From Trichoderma breve (taxonomy: Eukaryota > Ascomycota > Sordariomycetes > Hypocreales > Hypocreaceae), in the NCBI RefSeq assembly GCF_028502605.1, contig NC_079232.1:5394001-5458000 (forward strand): 64,000 nucleotides of DNA, given 5' to 3'. The notes under the pieces were generated by a model, which was not told the DNA's origin, did no database searches, and saw only the letters and a program-made list of their open reading frames with translations. Shown here one piece after another: positions 1-11,068 of this stretch (position 1 is its first letter; the number at the start of each line of letters is the position of its first letter). Position numbers and translations under genes: made by a program.

Positions 1-1
1 A

Positions 2-318
2 AAGCCAATTGACAACAAGAAGGCTGCTTCATATATCTGCCTTTCTCCCCGTGATCCACCTTGCCAACCTATCAACCAGGGCAGCCCGGGCGAGCCGCTG
101 CCCCTCATCAGCGACAGATGCAGCTTCATCCCCCTCTTTGAGTGGACATACAAGTAAGAAAACGCCTTGCATATCGAATACACCAAGCTAATACTAACTC
201 GTCTTGGAGCGATAGGGCTGTGATGATGCGAATATGGCCTTGGCTGCACGGCAGTGTCGGTATATTAGCCATGGCCGTCGCCGCCAGTGCTGAACCATTT
301 CCAGGAGGCGTCCTTTGA
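2..318 (+). CDS. 3' end of an unidentified gene (partial at window start)
   Basis: Two exons are inferred, 2-153 and 216-318, with the stop TGA at 316-318. The intron 154-215 has donor GTAAGA, a CTAATACTAAC branch region and a TAG acceptor, and the reading frame stays open across it. The visible tail is about 84 residues: a Pro/Cys-rich stretch (near CLSPRDPPCQP), then FIPLFEWTYK, then a hydrophobic end (around WLHGSVGILAMAVAA) that could be a membrane segment. I do not recognise the family. The gene begins left of the window. The good intron is the main reason to believe it; the lack of homology I can name is the main doubt. Confidence 0.4.
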
Positions 319-427
319 ATCGGCCTCGATGGACTCCTTTCCCCTGTGGCACACCTCCGTTACGGTCCCAGCTGAGTCCTCCATCAACTTTTTAGCCTCT
401 CAACTGTTGCTATTTGCGGTGTCTACC

Positions 428-1558
428 ATGGATCGCATAAGAGATATCATCTTCACACCGCCACCAGTCGACAAGAAACCAAAGACCAGGAGGACAACTC
501 TCATGTCAAGATGCCTCTGCTCAACTATCTCTGCATTCTGGGCTCATGTCAGTCTTATTTGCATCTTTGAACAGCCATGCCTTTTGCCCTCCTAGCTGTC
601 CCCTTTTCCAGCATGCTAAGATACATATGCACTACAGGCCCATCTTCTTGCTCAGACAGACAAAGCATGGATCTATGTTGCCAACATGCCACCATTTCGC
701 GTTACCAAGATGTCGAGGAACACAAAGAGGATATTTAGAGAGTACAAAGTTCACTCCAATGTTGATGCAACATTCAAGGCAATGTCCAAACATTTGACCA
801 TGCATGGCTTCGACGTTGATCTTCCATTTGTGCCTGAGTGTTCAGGTTTCTATCCAAACATTTCATCCTCACCGTGCTCCGAGACGTTCAAGCATTTGAA
901 CGGCTTTCCTGCTGACGCAAGCGGGTATTTCATGGAGTACATTCGCCCTTTGAATGAACATCATACCAAGTATCTCATCAAACGGTACTTGACTCGTACC
1001 GCCCAGGGCCAAGCTCTCAGTACCTGCCAGTCCAAACATTTTCTCGCAAAGGTCTATCTGGGGGATACAAAACCACTGTCTGATCCATGGAACACTGACA
1101 TGCACGACCGGCCAGCTTATCTGGACCACCTGCTTGCGGAGCGCGTCGAAGTATCGTATCTTGCTGCCTCTATGGGTGCGACGCTCGCAATACTTCACTG
1201 GAGCTGTGGCGTCGATGCCCGAGGTGTTGAATTTGTCCTGGGGAGAGACACCCGAGGCCACGTGCAGTTCTGGTTGATTGATTTTGCCGATTGTGCGACT
1301 TTCCCCAAAACTCCCGAGGCAGTCGTCACGCAACTTGTAGATGCAGTGATGGAGAATGAGCCGTTCTGGCCACGCTTTATAAACATCCAAGCCCTGAGAA
1401 AGCTCTGGGCATGTTTCAGAGACGCTTACCTAGAAATGAGCGATTTTATCATGACTGACGCAATGATTGATTACGACAATGATGCTGTGAGAGCATTGCC
1501 ATACTTATTCATGATGGAGTTGGAAAAAATAAGAGGTTCAGGTCAACTTCTGGCATAG
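428..1558 (+). CDS. DUF3669-like protein, 5' end uncertain
   Basis: The open frame 638-1558 is well supported. It contains KRYL followed by a short spacer and FLAKVYLGD (compare the DUF3669 pattern LvRvYLGrR), then an LxxLL-rich helix, and later FWLIDFADC, the conserved IDFxxC motif of the family. DUF3669 proteins are fungal, often linked to zinc-finger or kinase-like folds, and have no established function. The N-terminus is weak. A possible first exon 428-547 joins through an intron 548-637 (GTCAGT donor, CTACAG acceptor, phase 0) and would give about 346 residues. The same frame also has earlier ATGs at 287 and 332, but the one at 287 would overlap the preceding gene. The usual N-terminal glycine-rich element of the family is not obvious, so the gene could be degenerate or its first exon could lie elsewhere. 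Confidence 0.5.
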
Positions 1559-1599
1559 CATCTGGGTTGTGCCTTTTTTTTCTGCCTTTTCTACTTTTC

Positions 1600-1601
<2 letters not shown>

Positions 1602-1652
<51 letters not shown>
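1602..1652. repeat. Poly(T) tract of 51 bases
   Basis: An uninterrupted run of T, followed by T-rich ATCTTTTT repeats to about 1690. On the minus strand it reads as a poly(A) run. Length in the assembly may be unreliable. Confidence 0.9.
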
Positions 1653-1654
<2 letters not shown>

Positions 1655-1940
1655 CTTTTTTTATCTTTTTGTATCTTTTTCTTTCCCTTTTCTTTCTTCT
1701 TCTTTCTTTCCCTGTTTTTTTCTTTCTTTTCTCACAAACCGACTGAACAAGGCAACAAACTGGCTGAACAATGCAACAAGATGTATCACGGCAAAGAGGA
1801 CAATTATAATGACTCGGTACGGCCTTTTCAACAAACATGATTTCACGACAATGGCAGCAATTGGCAGGTGGCGGCTTTGGAGTTCAATCGAATTCTCATT
1901 GAAAGGCGTTCAATTCTATTTACGGAGTTTGGTCCCTGTA

Positions 1941-1983
1941 ACAGACAGGCAGACAAGACAGACAAACAGACAGACAGACAGAT
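1941..1983. repeat. Imperfect ACAG microsatellite
   Basis: A run of ACAGACAGGCAG-type units with substitutions, ending in a purer ACAG stretch just before GATATG. It lies within 60 bases of the stop codon of the RGS gene. Confidence 0.75.
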
Positions 1984-2040
1984 ATGTCACAATTCAAACT
2001 ATTACAGTTTGTGTTATAGCCACTGTCATTTGGTCCGCTT

Positions 2041-3522
2041 CTAAAAGAAGTGGCCTCCTGGGACAGCAAGAAAAACTGCCATGAAAATTAGACCAAAAAC
2101 AAGGCCAGCTAGCAGTGCTTGGCAAAAGATGGTGTCCTGAATTTGCCTCAAAGCAGGCTCCTGGATCCATATCTCACGGTCAAAGATTTTACGAACAATG
2201 TTCCGCTCCTGATACTTGACTACCCATGGCTCATCCTCGTAGCTATTGTTAGAGCCGAATGATTCCATGTTTGACATGCCGAATTCCTCTCCGTCATCCT
2301 GGATGAACAGCTCCCACGGGCGGACATGGCGGTGATGCAAGCCGTGCAAGACAACACACATGCCCTTATAGGCGGCTACCAATGTGCTCATACCCAATAC
2401 CCAGGCAATAAGAGGAAGAGCTCGGTAGCCGCGTCCGGCCCTGCTTAGGGTGAGGACGATGGCGATGGCAAATCCTATTAGGATGAGAGCGATACCAAGG
2501 AAGCGAGCGAACCAAACTCGGGGGAGATTGCCGTTGCAGATGGACCATCTAATGAAATTAGGATGCGACTGGAGTCGAAGTGCCGAGTCGACACTTTTGA
2601 AGAGAATTCGAAAGGCAGATGGATGCGTCGTGTGAGAGAGCGCTTGGACTGTTGCTCTCTGCTCCCACGCAGCCAAGTTAAGCTGCCGTGGCGCACCGTC
2701 CATGAGGTAGCTTGTTATTATGCGATTGATCTCCTGGTGAAACGGCTGAATGGTAACTGCAAGAAAGGGATCTGTGATCAGCGACAACTTTCACTTCATA
2801 TGCGGGCAGTTTGTCTCTTCCTGACTTACAGGGAAGTCTAGCACCAGCTGTCACGAAAGCTTCTGCAGCTTGTGTCCGCGAACTGGCGTTGGAGGTAGAC
2901 TGAGCGTTTGACGTTCCGCCCGAAGTCATGACTTCCCATGATGTCGTCAGCGTGTCATGATCATCCGAGACACCATTCGGAGATCGAGGGGGGGTGTTGA
3001 AAGGATTGGCCTTCTTGTCACAGGGCTGCTTCTCAAAATCGGTCCCCTTGAAGATGGCGGCCGTTGCTGCAGGCTCTCGCCTCATTTTATCAACCTGCTC
3101 TTTCCGAACTTTGGCAACAACTTCGTCCTCCATGGCTTGAGTCCACTCCGGTGCCAGGGCAATGTCACTACCCTTAGCCTCGGCGAAGCGTTTTTCGTAA
3201 TTCTTGAACCAGAGATAGAACTGGAGGTTTTCGGCGGCGTGTTCAACATAGACGAGGTAATTCATGAAATCGCGGATAGCCAGGGGCTTCAACAAACGTC
3301 AGAGACACAAATATGGAAAGAGGAATCAGGCAGCCTTACTGGACAGGTACCACCGTTGATGATTTTATCAAAGCTCAAGGCATCTGGAATACCAGACGAA
3401 GCGCCAGAAACCCCTGACTTGACAGATCCTTCAGCAGCTTCTTCCAACGCTTCTCGGCGCTGCTGATAGGTCTCAGAGTCGACCTTCTTGGGTCGCCGAT
3501 ACTGGAGAGAAAGCAACGCCAT
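2041..3522 (-). CDS. rax1: Rax1-like RGS-domain membrane protein
   Basis: Three exons: 3522-3340, 3286-2830 and 2756-2041. They give 451 residues with all junctions in frame (introns GTAAGG...AAG and GTAAGT...TTGCAG). An N-terminal RGS-type fold is indicated by PLAIRDFMNYLVYVEHAAENLQ, then LWFKNYEKRF, and in exon 3 by INRIITSYL and HPSAFRILF. Three hydrophobic segments follow at about residues 256-276, 285-308 and 424-446. A single RGS domain plus three C-terminal transmembrane spans is the layout of Rax1, known in yeast for bud-site selection and in Aspergillus for growth and stress signalling. The linker around residues 110-165 is Ser/Thr-rich and probably disordered. The start is the first ATG in frame. 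Two odd points are the AAG acceptor of intron 1 and a frame that stays open a little upstream of the ATG, so a further 5' exon is possible. Confidence 0.78.
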
Positions 3523-6500
3523 GACGAATATCTTTTGTTTTGCTTTGGGATCAACCGATGCCAAAAAATGAATGCAAGGAGACGCAAAAACGCTGGAGGA
3601 AAGTCTGTCGAATTCTTAGAGAGTTCGATCAAAGAACCTGAAAGATACGCATGTGTGCGCATGCAAATCCAGATCAAAGAGGCAAACCATCGGTAACATA
3701 TACTTATTGCTTTGCCTGCATGTGTTTTGCAGCTCGGAGGAGGCTTATGCAAGGAAGCAGTCCCTGGTCTTCAAACCCTGCCAGGACAGTGACAACGCAG
3801 AGTCGACTTCCTCTCCACCGGACAAAATTAAATAATGAGACTTGCATTAGATATCCTGGGAGACAGAAAAGGCAGAAAACAAAGGAGCAGTGGCTCAGCA
3901 AGACGGAAAGACGGAAACGTTGGCTTGCAAATTCGATTGAGCCGGCCGCCACCCACATCCCAGCGTCTTGGTCAGAAAGCTCGGGCTGAGGCTAGCTATC
4001 CAGGCACTGAGATGGACGCCGATAGCATGCTTGCGTGGCTGATGGGTGGATAGAAAGGATTGGCTGAGAGGGACCGATGGCAAGGCTAAATGGTTGAGCA
4101 CTGAGATCGCCGGCACATCAACAGATCAATGTTTCCACTCAACCAAACTCGGCCGAAGGCTAGCGCCCCAATTCGATCAGCAAGGTCGAACCTTGATACC
4201 ATCGTTTCCCCAGTCTGTTTCTGGGCGGGCTGCGGCACGTGTGATGCATCGCTCAGCGCTCTATCTTCCCGTCTTTTTAGGGCCGAGACTCGGTTGGCCA
4301 TGACAAGCATCAATGCGCCACCCTACTAGTCTGCTCGCTTTCCAGACCAAATCGCGGGTGGTACTTTGCAACACAGTAACACCAAAGGAGAAGCTCCAAG
4401 TTCAGCTGCGCCACTGGGAGGGTTCTCAAGACTATTTCCTCCCGAGTGGAGCAGAGAAAAAGGAAGAAGGAAAAAAGGAAGAAGAAGAATCAGAACCATC
4501 AGTTCCCATTACCCAATAATAACTGGAACGGAGACAACCTTTCGAAGCTGCCACGCAGGGCAGGAAAGCTGTCACTGATTACATTCTGCAACATGATGAC
4601 TGGATCCAGATTTCCAAGTTTGCTTTTGGCAAATCCTACTAGGAGGGCCAGCCGCAGCTTCAGTTAGCAGACATGCATATGTCTCAGTCTCACATTTTAG
4701 GGAGACTTCCTTTCATTGATCTTCTCTTTCCTATTGCATCTTGGCGTTCCGACTACGGCAGAGCTACGGTTCTCATCACGTTGATGACAACTTAATTGCT
4801 AGCATTTGAGAATTTGTCGAGGATCTAGCGTCTCCAGCCGTCTTTTGCTTTTGCGAGCACACAGGTTGGCGAATCGGATACAGTGCCTCAAAACGCACTG
4901 TCTTTCCTTGGAACACCATTTCAACCATCATGGTGTTGAGGAAGAGCTTGATATGCCAATCAGAGGCAGAATTCCACCCTCCTATTGCGAAAGGGCCACT
5001 CACAACTGCAGCATCAGAACTCACTAGAGGTACTTTGGTGCTTGGAAGCAGCTTCCGGCTGCTTTCTAGTGTTAGCTCGATCACTGGTCAGAGCTAAGAG
5101 TCGGCGAATCTTGGCTTCCTCGTGCCTTCGCAAGATGGGCCGTGAAACCACTCCAGCGCCGTTTGTGCCACCTAACGGCCAAGTTTCCCCCTTGCATCCC
5201 ATGATGCGCTAGCCAGAGACGCCAGCAGCAAGTAAAGGCGATAAAGGCTGCTCTCCGTCGGACCGCTCGCCACCGAAAATACTACTTGCCTGAAGTTGAA
5301 ATTGATCTGGCTCCCAAAAGAAGAAAGTAAAGGGGCCGAGACAATATGAGTGTTGTTCTAAATCGATGCCATGGATGCAGCCGCATTGCTTACTCCACGA
5401 CTTATACATGCTATGCCAAACGGGAGATCGACTGCATCTTGGCAGCCCCGATCAAACTGACATGGGTATCACTCCGACGTGACTGTGCTGAGCCTCCAGC
5501 CCTAACAGTATTCAGCTGAGGGGAGGGGAAATTCAAGTACAAGCAGTGTTATCTCGCCGAAATCCAGCCAATGCTCGTCTCTGCCTCTTGCATATTGTGG
5601 CAACGGTTTACGGTTAGTCTCTTTGCCATTGCATACAAATTCGAAGAGATAGTATGACATGATGCTTGTTACAGATTCAGCTGGGCACCACTATCGTCCT
5701 AGAATTGTTCATGGGGTTGTCTTTCCTTTTTCTGGCATCAGCTACAGCTGAGTTCTGTATCTTTTCACATTTTCAGTATTCAACTCCCAGCTACCGCGAC
5801 GACCGATAGCATGGGTACAGAATATATCCCACAACAAATGCCCTAAGGCTTTTTTTCTCCCCATATTTCTGGTCGTTTCTAGTTGCAGCTGAACACATTC
5901 TAGCCCCGCAGAGAGCTCCGACATTACGCCTTGTCTCAGTGGTCTTGTGAAGCCATGATGGGGAGCCGGACGCCTCGCTGTGGGCTTCATTGCTCTCCGA
6001 GACAAAATTCAGGAGGTGTCTTGGCTGGAGCCGCCGTATGGCTCTGCGTCGCCATTGCAGCCGCCAACCATTAACTTGACCTGCTGACAAGGCATTCCAG
6101 AGATGGCACCGGCATTCTCTCCTGAAAGAGCACTAAGAGTACCGTAAAACTCTGAGTTTTCAATAGTGTATGCAAGGAGAGATTGGGCAGAGGCTCGAGC
6201 GTACCCTGCCAGTATAGCACGGTTGGCAGTGCTCACGGCATGTTCGAACCCTTGATATCAAAATACGAGTATGGAGAAACAGCCATTGGGATGCTCCCTC
6301 TCCATGGATTTTGACATGGCGTGCCGAGAATTGGTCATATTTCAGAAAGAGCCTCTGTTGTCATAACCGATAGACACAGAATGGCCTACTGACTGAGACT
6401 TCTGCTTGAGAAGACGATGTCTTTCTTTTCTTTTTCTTGCAATGCTCCAATCATGACTGTGCACTGTGGCGCGTGCGATAAAGAAGTACTACTCTCAAGT

Positions 6501-7499
6501 CATTAAGAAGTCTTCCAGCCGTCTCACCTGAATAAACGGATGCCGAGTGGTGTATCGGCTAGGTATGCGACTAAAGGACCCCGATCTAGCTCGACGTCGC
6601 CTTTGCTTTCTCCTCCGAGTCTACGTCGGGTAGGAAAGCTTAATAGCGATGAACAGAACAGCGTTACGGATTGCTGAGTACCTTCTCTAGCCGAATATAG
6701 GGAGAAGGGCTGCTTCGACGTGTTCTGATAGCAAATCCTAGCTTTCGGTGAGCGTAAACAGTGGTTGATGTGAAGATGATCCTCCAAGCACTAGAGCTAG
6801 CCATGCTAGATTGCCTCTGTGCAATCAAGCATTGCTCTCGCATAGCTCTTAAGTGGGAATGCATAAGCCCGCGGCCCTGCATGCATATGCCCCCGCCATG
6901 AGGCTGAATACTGCTATAGTCTACACGCAGCTAGGCTGGGGCTGTCTGTTGCTTGTTCCGCGCCTTTTCGATCGACTGAAAAAGACATCGGTAAGAGCAA
7001 TGGATCAAATCTAGGTATCGATTGAGCATCCACTAACAATGAGTCCTCGGCATTGAGATAACTGGATCATCCCTTATGAGATGGCAAACGGCCGGTCTCC
7101 CTTTTGCAGATTGATGCGCCTTCACTACTCAAAAGTATAGCCAACAAGTGACTAGCTGGACCATTTGAACTATTTTGAACGACCATCTTTGCGGTTTTTG
7201 TCTTCATGCGCTTTGGGGCTCTCATTAGAGTGAAATTGGCGGCCGTGTTGCAAATGGTGCTTGCTCTGCGTACGAAAGAAGCTCTGGGCTGCGAGTCGAA
7301 AGCTATTCCTTTGGAGATATGATTCCATCCCATTTTTGCCAATCAGGAATTCGATCTCATGCTTCGCCTCGAACGAGTATCACTATTCATTCTCTCGCGC
7401 TAGATAAACCAGAGAGCACTTGGTCCGGCCCTTCTTCCTCTGGTTGGGTATCGGACTAAGCCAAACAAAAGGGCAGCGTCAAAACTGTCAGCAACGCAG
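3523..7499. other. Gene-poor region upstream of the RGS gene
   Basis: About 4 kb with only short, unrecognised open frames. Two minus-strand frames, at 4776-5084 and 6009-6236, have protein-like composition, but neither shows a motif I know or convincing splice signals. The stretch includes the promoter of the minus-strand RGS gene near 3523-4000, which is followed by purine-rich tracts (around 4445-4490). I see no RNA gene or intact transposon. It may be accessory sequence carrying decayed genes. Confidence 0.5.
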
Positions 7500-8340
7500 A
7501 CGATTCTAGCCATAGGCTGTCTCTTCACATTAATTTGATGCCTCTGGCCACGTGGACTGTCGTGAAGGGACGCAGACATTTGCGAAAATGAGATGGCAAG
7601 TCTCTGCTCTGGATGTCTGTTAACCAGAGTTTCGTAAGAGAGCCAACCGGCCGAAAGCAGAATCCTACAAAGAATGACGAGACTTGAGCAGCAAGTGGCT
7701 TACTCAATGATAGCTCTTCTCACGGGGGCCAATAATATAGCCACCGCCAGCAGATTGTTTTGCAGCTTGCTATCTTCACCGGAATGTCCTTGCACTGCTG
7801 AAAGGAAGAATTTCGTCGTCGAGCACAGCTGGGACTGTACGTCTTTTAAGACTATCGTATCCTTCAATACCAAAAGAAGGTTATGAAGAGTCGGAGATAT
7901 AAACAAAGGACTCTGAGCTTAGCTGTGTTGATCTATTCCGCCGTCTAATATCAGCGCGTACGGGATGACCAACTTCATGATAATGACCATAGCTGGCAGC
8001 GTTTCCGTCATGGGTTGACCCTTCCCGTCGGCGCACCTAGTTATATCAGTCAATAACCACCTTGCCAAACGAAGACCTGAATCCACTATTTGGCAGGAAA
8101 GAAACCTACAAATCCCTGGATAGCAAGCATGCTAATACCCCGAGGCATTGGCAATGATCAAATAATCATCCCACCAAAATTTTGTGCAGTCCACGAAGCA
8201 CTCAAAAGGTCGAAGTCCAACCATGAAGACGGCGATAAAAACGAGGACACAGTTGAAGGCCGTATATATCTTAACTACAGGGCCAAGCGGAAACATTTGT
8301 TGTTTTTGCGGCCCCATCACACCATCACATCACTACGCAT
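7500..8340 (-). pseudogene. Remnant of a SAT4/rhodopsin-like integral membrane protein
   Basis: On the minus strand, 8280-8132 encodes a hydrophobic segment (TAFNCVLVFIAVFMVGLR) followed by KFWWDDYLIIANASGY and a stop. The WWDDYL motif after a first membrane span is the hallmark of the large fungal family of rhodopsin/SAT4-like multi-span proteins that includes CFEM-GPCR relatives. Downstream on the same strand, pieces in shifted frames look like later parts: a TLPAMVIIMKLVIPYALIL stretch (about 7990-7935) and a LLAVAILLAPVRRAIIE stretch (about 7755-7700). I found no set of introns that restores one frame, so I read it as a decayed gene. The motif itself is clear; the extent to 7500 is a guess. 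Confidence 0.42.
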
Positions 8341-9173
8341 TCTGCATGCTGAATGGTCAGACAACAAAAAGGAGTACATGGTACCATAAAGTATCCTAGC
8401 GTTGGCCGGGAACAGCACACCGTATGAAGCACATGGAGTTCATCAAGAGTTGGCAACACCGCGAAGGATCAACAACCCGGTCGGCGGAGTGGATAATCGG
8501 CAGTTGAAGACCGATTTTCAGGTTGTTTGAAACCGAATACTAAAGCTTCGCGCGGCATTCAATGCTTGGAATACTAGTGGTCAATCCTCTTGAGGTCGAT
8601 CCCGCGTGGACATCTCTCTATACACGGCAGCTGACTTCCAATGGAGATTTTGAACGGAAGTTGAACCAGGACCTATTTAGGAAAGCCAGGGGCCGGGGGT
8701 CATTTGGGATCATCGAAGCCAACAACCAACAATTGATTGAATGGAACACAGAAGCCCATATGAGCTGGTAATTCATGTATGTAAGTACTCCGTAGCCCCA
8801 TTGTGATTGGCCACTGCAGCAGCTCCTTGTTCAGTGCAACCATGTGTTACACGGCCAAGTTACCTAAAGGATTCCGATGGAGCATTCTCCTATCGAGGAT
8901 TTACAATCATCGTATAAGGTCAACATCTCCGCAGAAGTTGACGGAGAAAATGCGAGGAAATTCCCGCAAAGGATTTTTCTGGCTGAAGGTTTAAAGGGAG
9001 ACCTTTGCATATGCCTAAAGGTATTAAATGACGAAGGACCTCCAGGGTTGATCTCCCAAACATTCGGATTTTCCATCATATTTGTGAGAAGTAGCATCAA
9101 CGGGTTTTTTAACAGCCACAGAGTCAGAACCTACGGCATCGCCTTGTATGCGCCCTTCATCTATAAGCCGACC
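8341..9173. other. Leader and promoter region of the GMC gene
   Basis: No gene recognised. A TACTCCGTA motif sits at 8786-8794. The frame of the GMC protein stays open upstream of its ATG back to 8877, but that extension does not look like a GMC N-terminus. Confidence 0.5.
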
Positions 9174-11068
9174 ATGGGTTCCGTTGTGGATTTCTTCGAT
9201 TACATTATCTTAGGAGGTGGCACGGCGGGCCTGACAGTTGCCAATCGCTTGACTGAAGATGCAGATATCAAGGTCCTAGTGATCGAGGCCGGGCAAGATC
9301 GCACCAGTGATGCTCTCGTCCAGACTCCAGGCCTTGTTCTTGGAATGTATGGCAAGCCTGAATACGACTGGAACTTCAGCTCAACACCTCAGGTGAGTAG
9401 CTCTAGTATAGGAAGATAGTTGCCCAGTCTTGAACTGACATCAACTACCAGCCGGGACTCAACAACCGGATTATCAACCAACCTCGCGGCAAGCAGCTGG
9501 GAGGGTCATCTGCGCTTAACTTTATGATGGTCTTATTTCCTCCTAGAGATAGCCTTGACGCTTGGGGTGCCTTGGGAAATCAGGGCTGGGACTATGATTC
9601 CCTCTCGCCGTACTTGCGCAAGTTCGCGACGGTCCATCCTCCTCCTCAAGCTGCCAAAGAAACTCTTGGTCTCGCATATCATGACGACTCACTCGTTGGC
9701 AATGGGCCCGTCCAGGTTTCCTATAGCGAAGGCTACAGCACACCAAACGCAGTCTGGATGGAGACCTTTGCCAAGCTTGGATTGAAGATGAAAACAGACC
9801 CGCGAACTGGGAAAGGCCTGGGGGCATTTCAGCAAGGCGGTAGTATCAATCCTGCCACTAAAACGAGGAGTCATGCCGCCAGCGCGCATTATACTCCCGA
9901 GATTGCGAGCAGACCAAACTTGACAGTTTTCACGGAGACGACGGCCAAGAAGATTGTTTTCGACACTTCCAAAGCCGAGCCTGTTGCGGTTGGTGTGCTC
10001 ATCCGATCAAAGGATGGCAGTGAAAAGACGCTGAGTGGTGGCGAGATCATCCTCGCTGCAGGAGCTCTTATGTCACCCCAGATCCTCGAACTCTCCGGGA
10101 TTGGCAGCAGGTCACTCCTCGAGAGCCTGAATATTCCCATCATAGTCGACAACTCTAATGTCGGAGAGAATCTGCAGGACCATCCCATTACATGTCAGTC
10201 ATTTGAGGTCAATCCTGGAGTTCCTTCGGGAGACGTATTACGGGATCCAGACGTCCTCAATGCTCTTCTACAGCAATACCAAGATGGTGGCAAGGGCCCC
10301 TTGGGCCAATCTAACATCAGCGTTGCGTATGTGCCGCTTGTCGATGAAGAGGGTGTTTACTCTCAAAACGCGAAGAAAGCGCTGTTTGCCTCGTATGATG
10401 AGCATGCGCAGACTCAAGATAGAAAGATGATTCGCAAGCTCCTCGAAGAACCGGATGAGCCAAGTGTCCAGTATTTCCTCTTTCCCTCACAGGCGCACAC
10501 TGTCTTGCACGACCCGCCTAGCATGGCGGATTACCTCTTGCCGACAAGCCCAGAGAATTATCTGACAGTCATGACAATGTTGAACCATCCTTTTTCCCGT
10601 GGAAGCATCCACATCACTAGTGATGATGTTGACAAGCTTCCGACTTGGGATCCTAATTTCAACTCGAATCCGTTGGATCTAGAAATTTCGGCACGCCACG
10701 TCCAATTCGTTGAAACACTTCTTCGTACCTCTCCCTTTGGAGACATCTTCAAGCCTGATGGCGCTCGCATCCCACAGGTCAGGGGCGATAGTTTGGAGAA
10801 CGCTAGGGAGGTTGTTCGTCAAAGTCAAGTCTCTTGCTTCCACCCCTCATGTAGCTTATCTATGAAGCCAAGGGAGCGAGGTGGTGTGGTAGACAACAGA
10901 TTGAGAGTGTATGGTACCAAAGGGCTGAGAGTGGTCGACGCCAGCGTCTTTCCTCTTGTGACCGCGGGAAATATCCAGACCATGGTCTATGCTGTTGCAG
11001 AAAGGGCTGCGGACATTATCAAAGAGGATAGAAAGGTTTTTAACAACCAGGGAAGTGGCATCTTCTAG
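9174..11068 (+). CDS. GMC-family FAD-dependent oxidoreductase
   Basis: Two exons, 9174-9392 and 9452-11068 (intron GTGAGT...CTACCAG, phase 0), give 611 residues, normal for the family. GMC enzymes use FAD to oxidise alcohols, aldehydes or sugars. The N-terminus has the dinucleotide-binding motif DYIILGGGTAGLTVANRL (residues 9-26) and the acidic VLVIEAG strand. PRGKQLGGSSALNFM at residues 84-98 is GMC signature 1, and GEIILAAGALMSPQILELSGIG near 270-290 is signature 2. The catalytic His is expected in CFHPSCSLSM (near 537) and its partner in AGNIQTM (near 578). The first of these departs from the usual HPxGTCxMG pattern. The ATG at 9174 is chosen because it places the FAD motif about ten residues from the start. 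No signal peptide is visible, so an intracellular enzyme is likely. The substrate cannot be told from sequence. Confidence 0.9.

Larger units (their letters stand above)
1559..2040. other. Intergenic between convergent genes
   Basis: This is the shared 3' region of the DUF3669-like gene (plus) and the RGS gene (minus). It holds a 51-T homopolymer, a T/C-rich tail to about 1735 with repeated ATCTTTTT units, and an imperfect ACAG tetranucleotide repeat. I see no gene. Confidence 0.6.

Noticed and set aside
3523..3564. Extension of the RGS protein upstream of its ATG
   Set aside because: The open frame continues but has no ATG; starting there would need a TTG start, which is not expected for this nuclear gene.
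4156..4220. TTCGACC-type T-loop on the minus strand suggesting a tRNA
   Set aside because: The stem around it is weak, and no acceptor stem or anticodon arm can be placed at the right distance.
8877..9173. N-terminal extension of the GMC protein from an ATG at 8877
   Set aside because: GMC enzymes begin close to the FAD motif. The extra 99 residues show no signal peptide or known domain.
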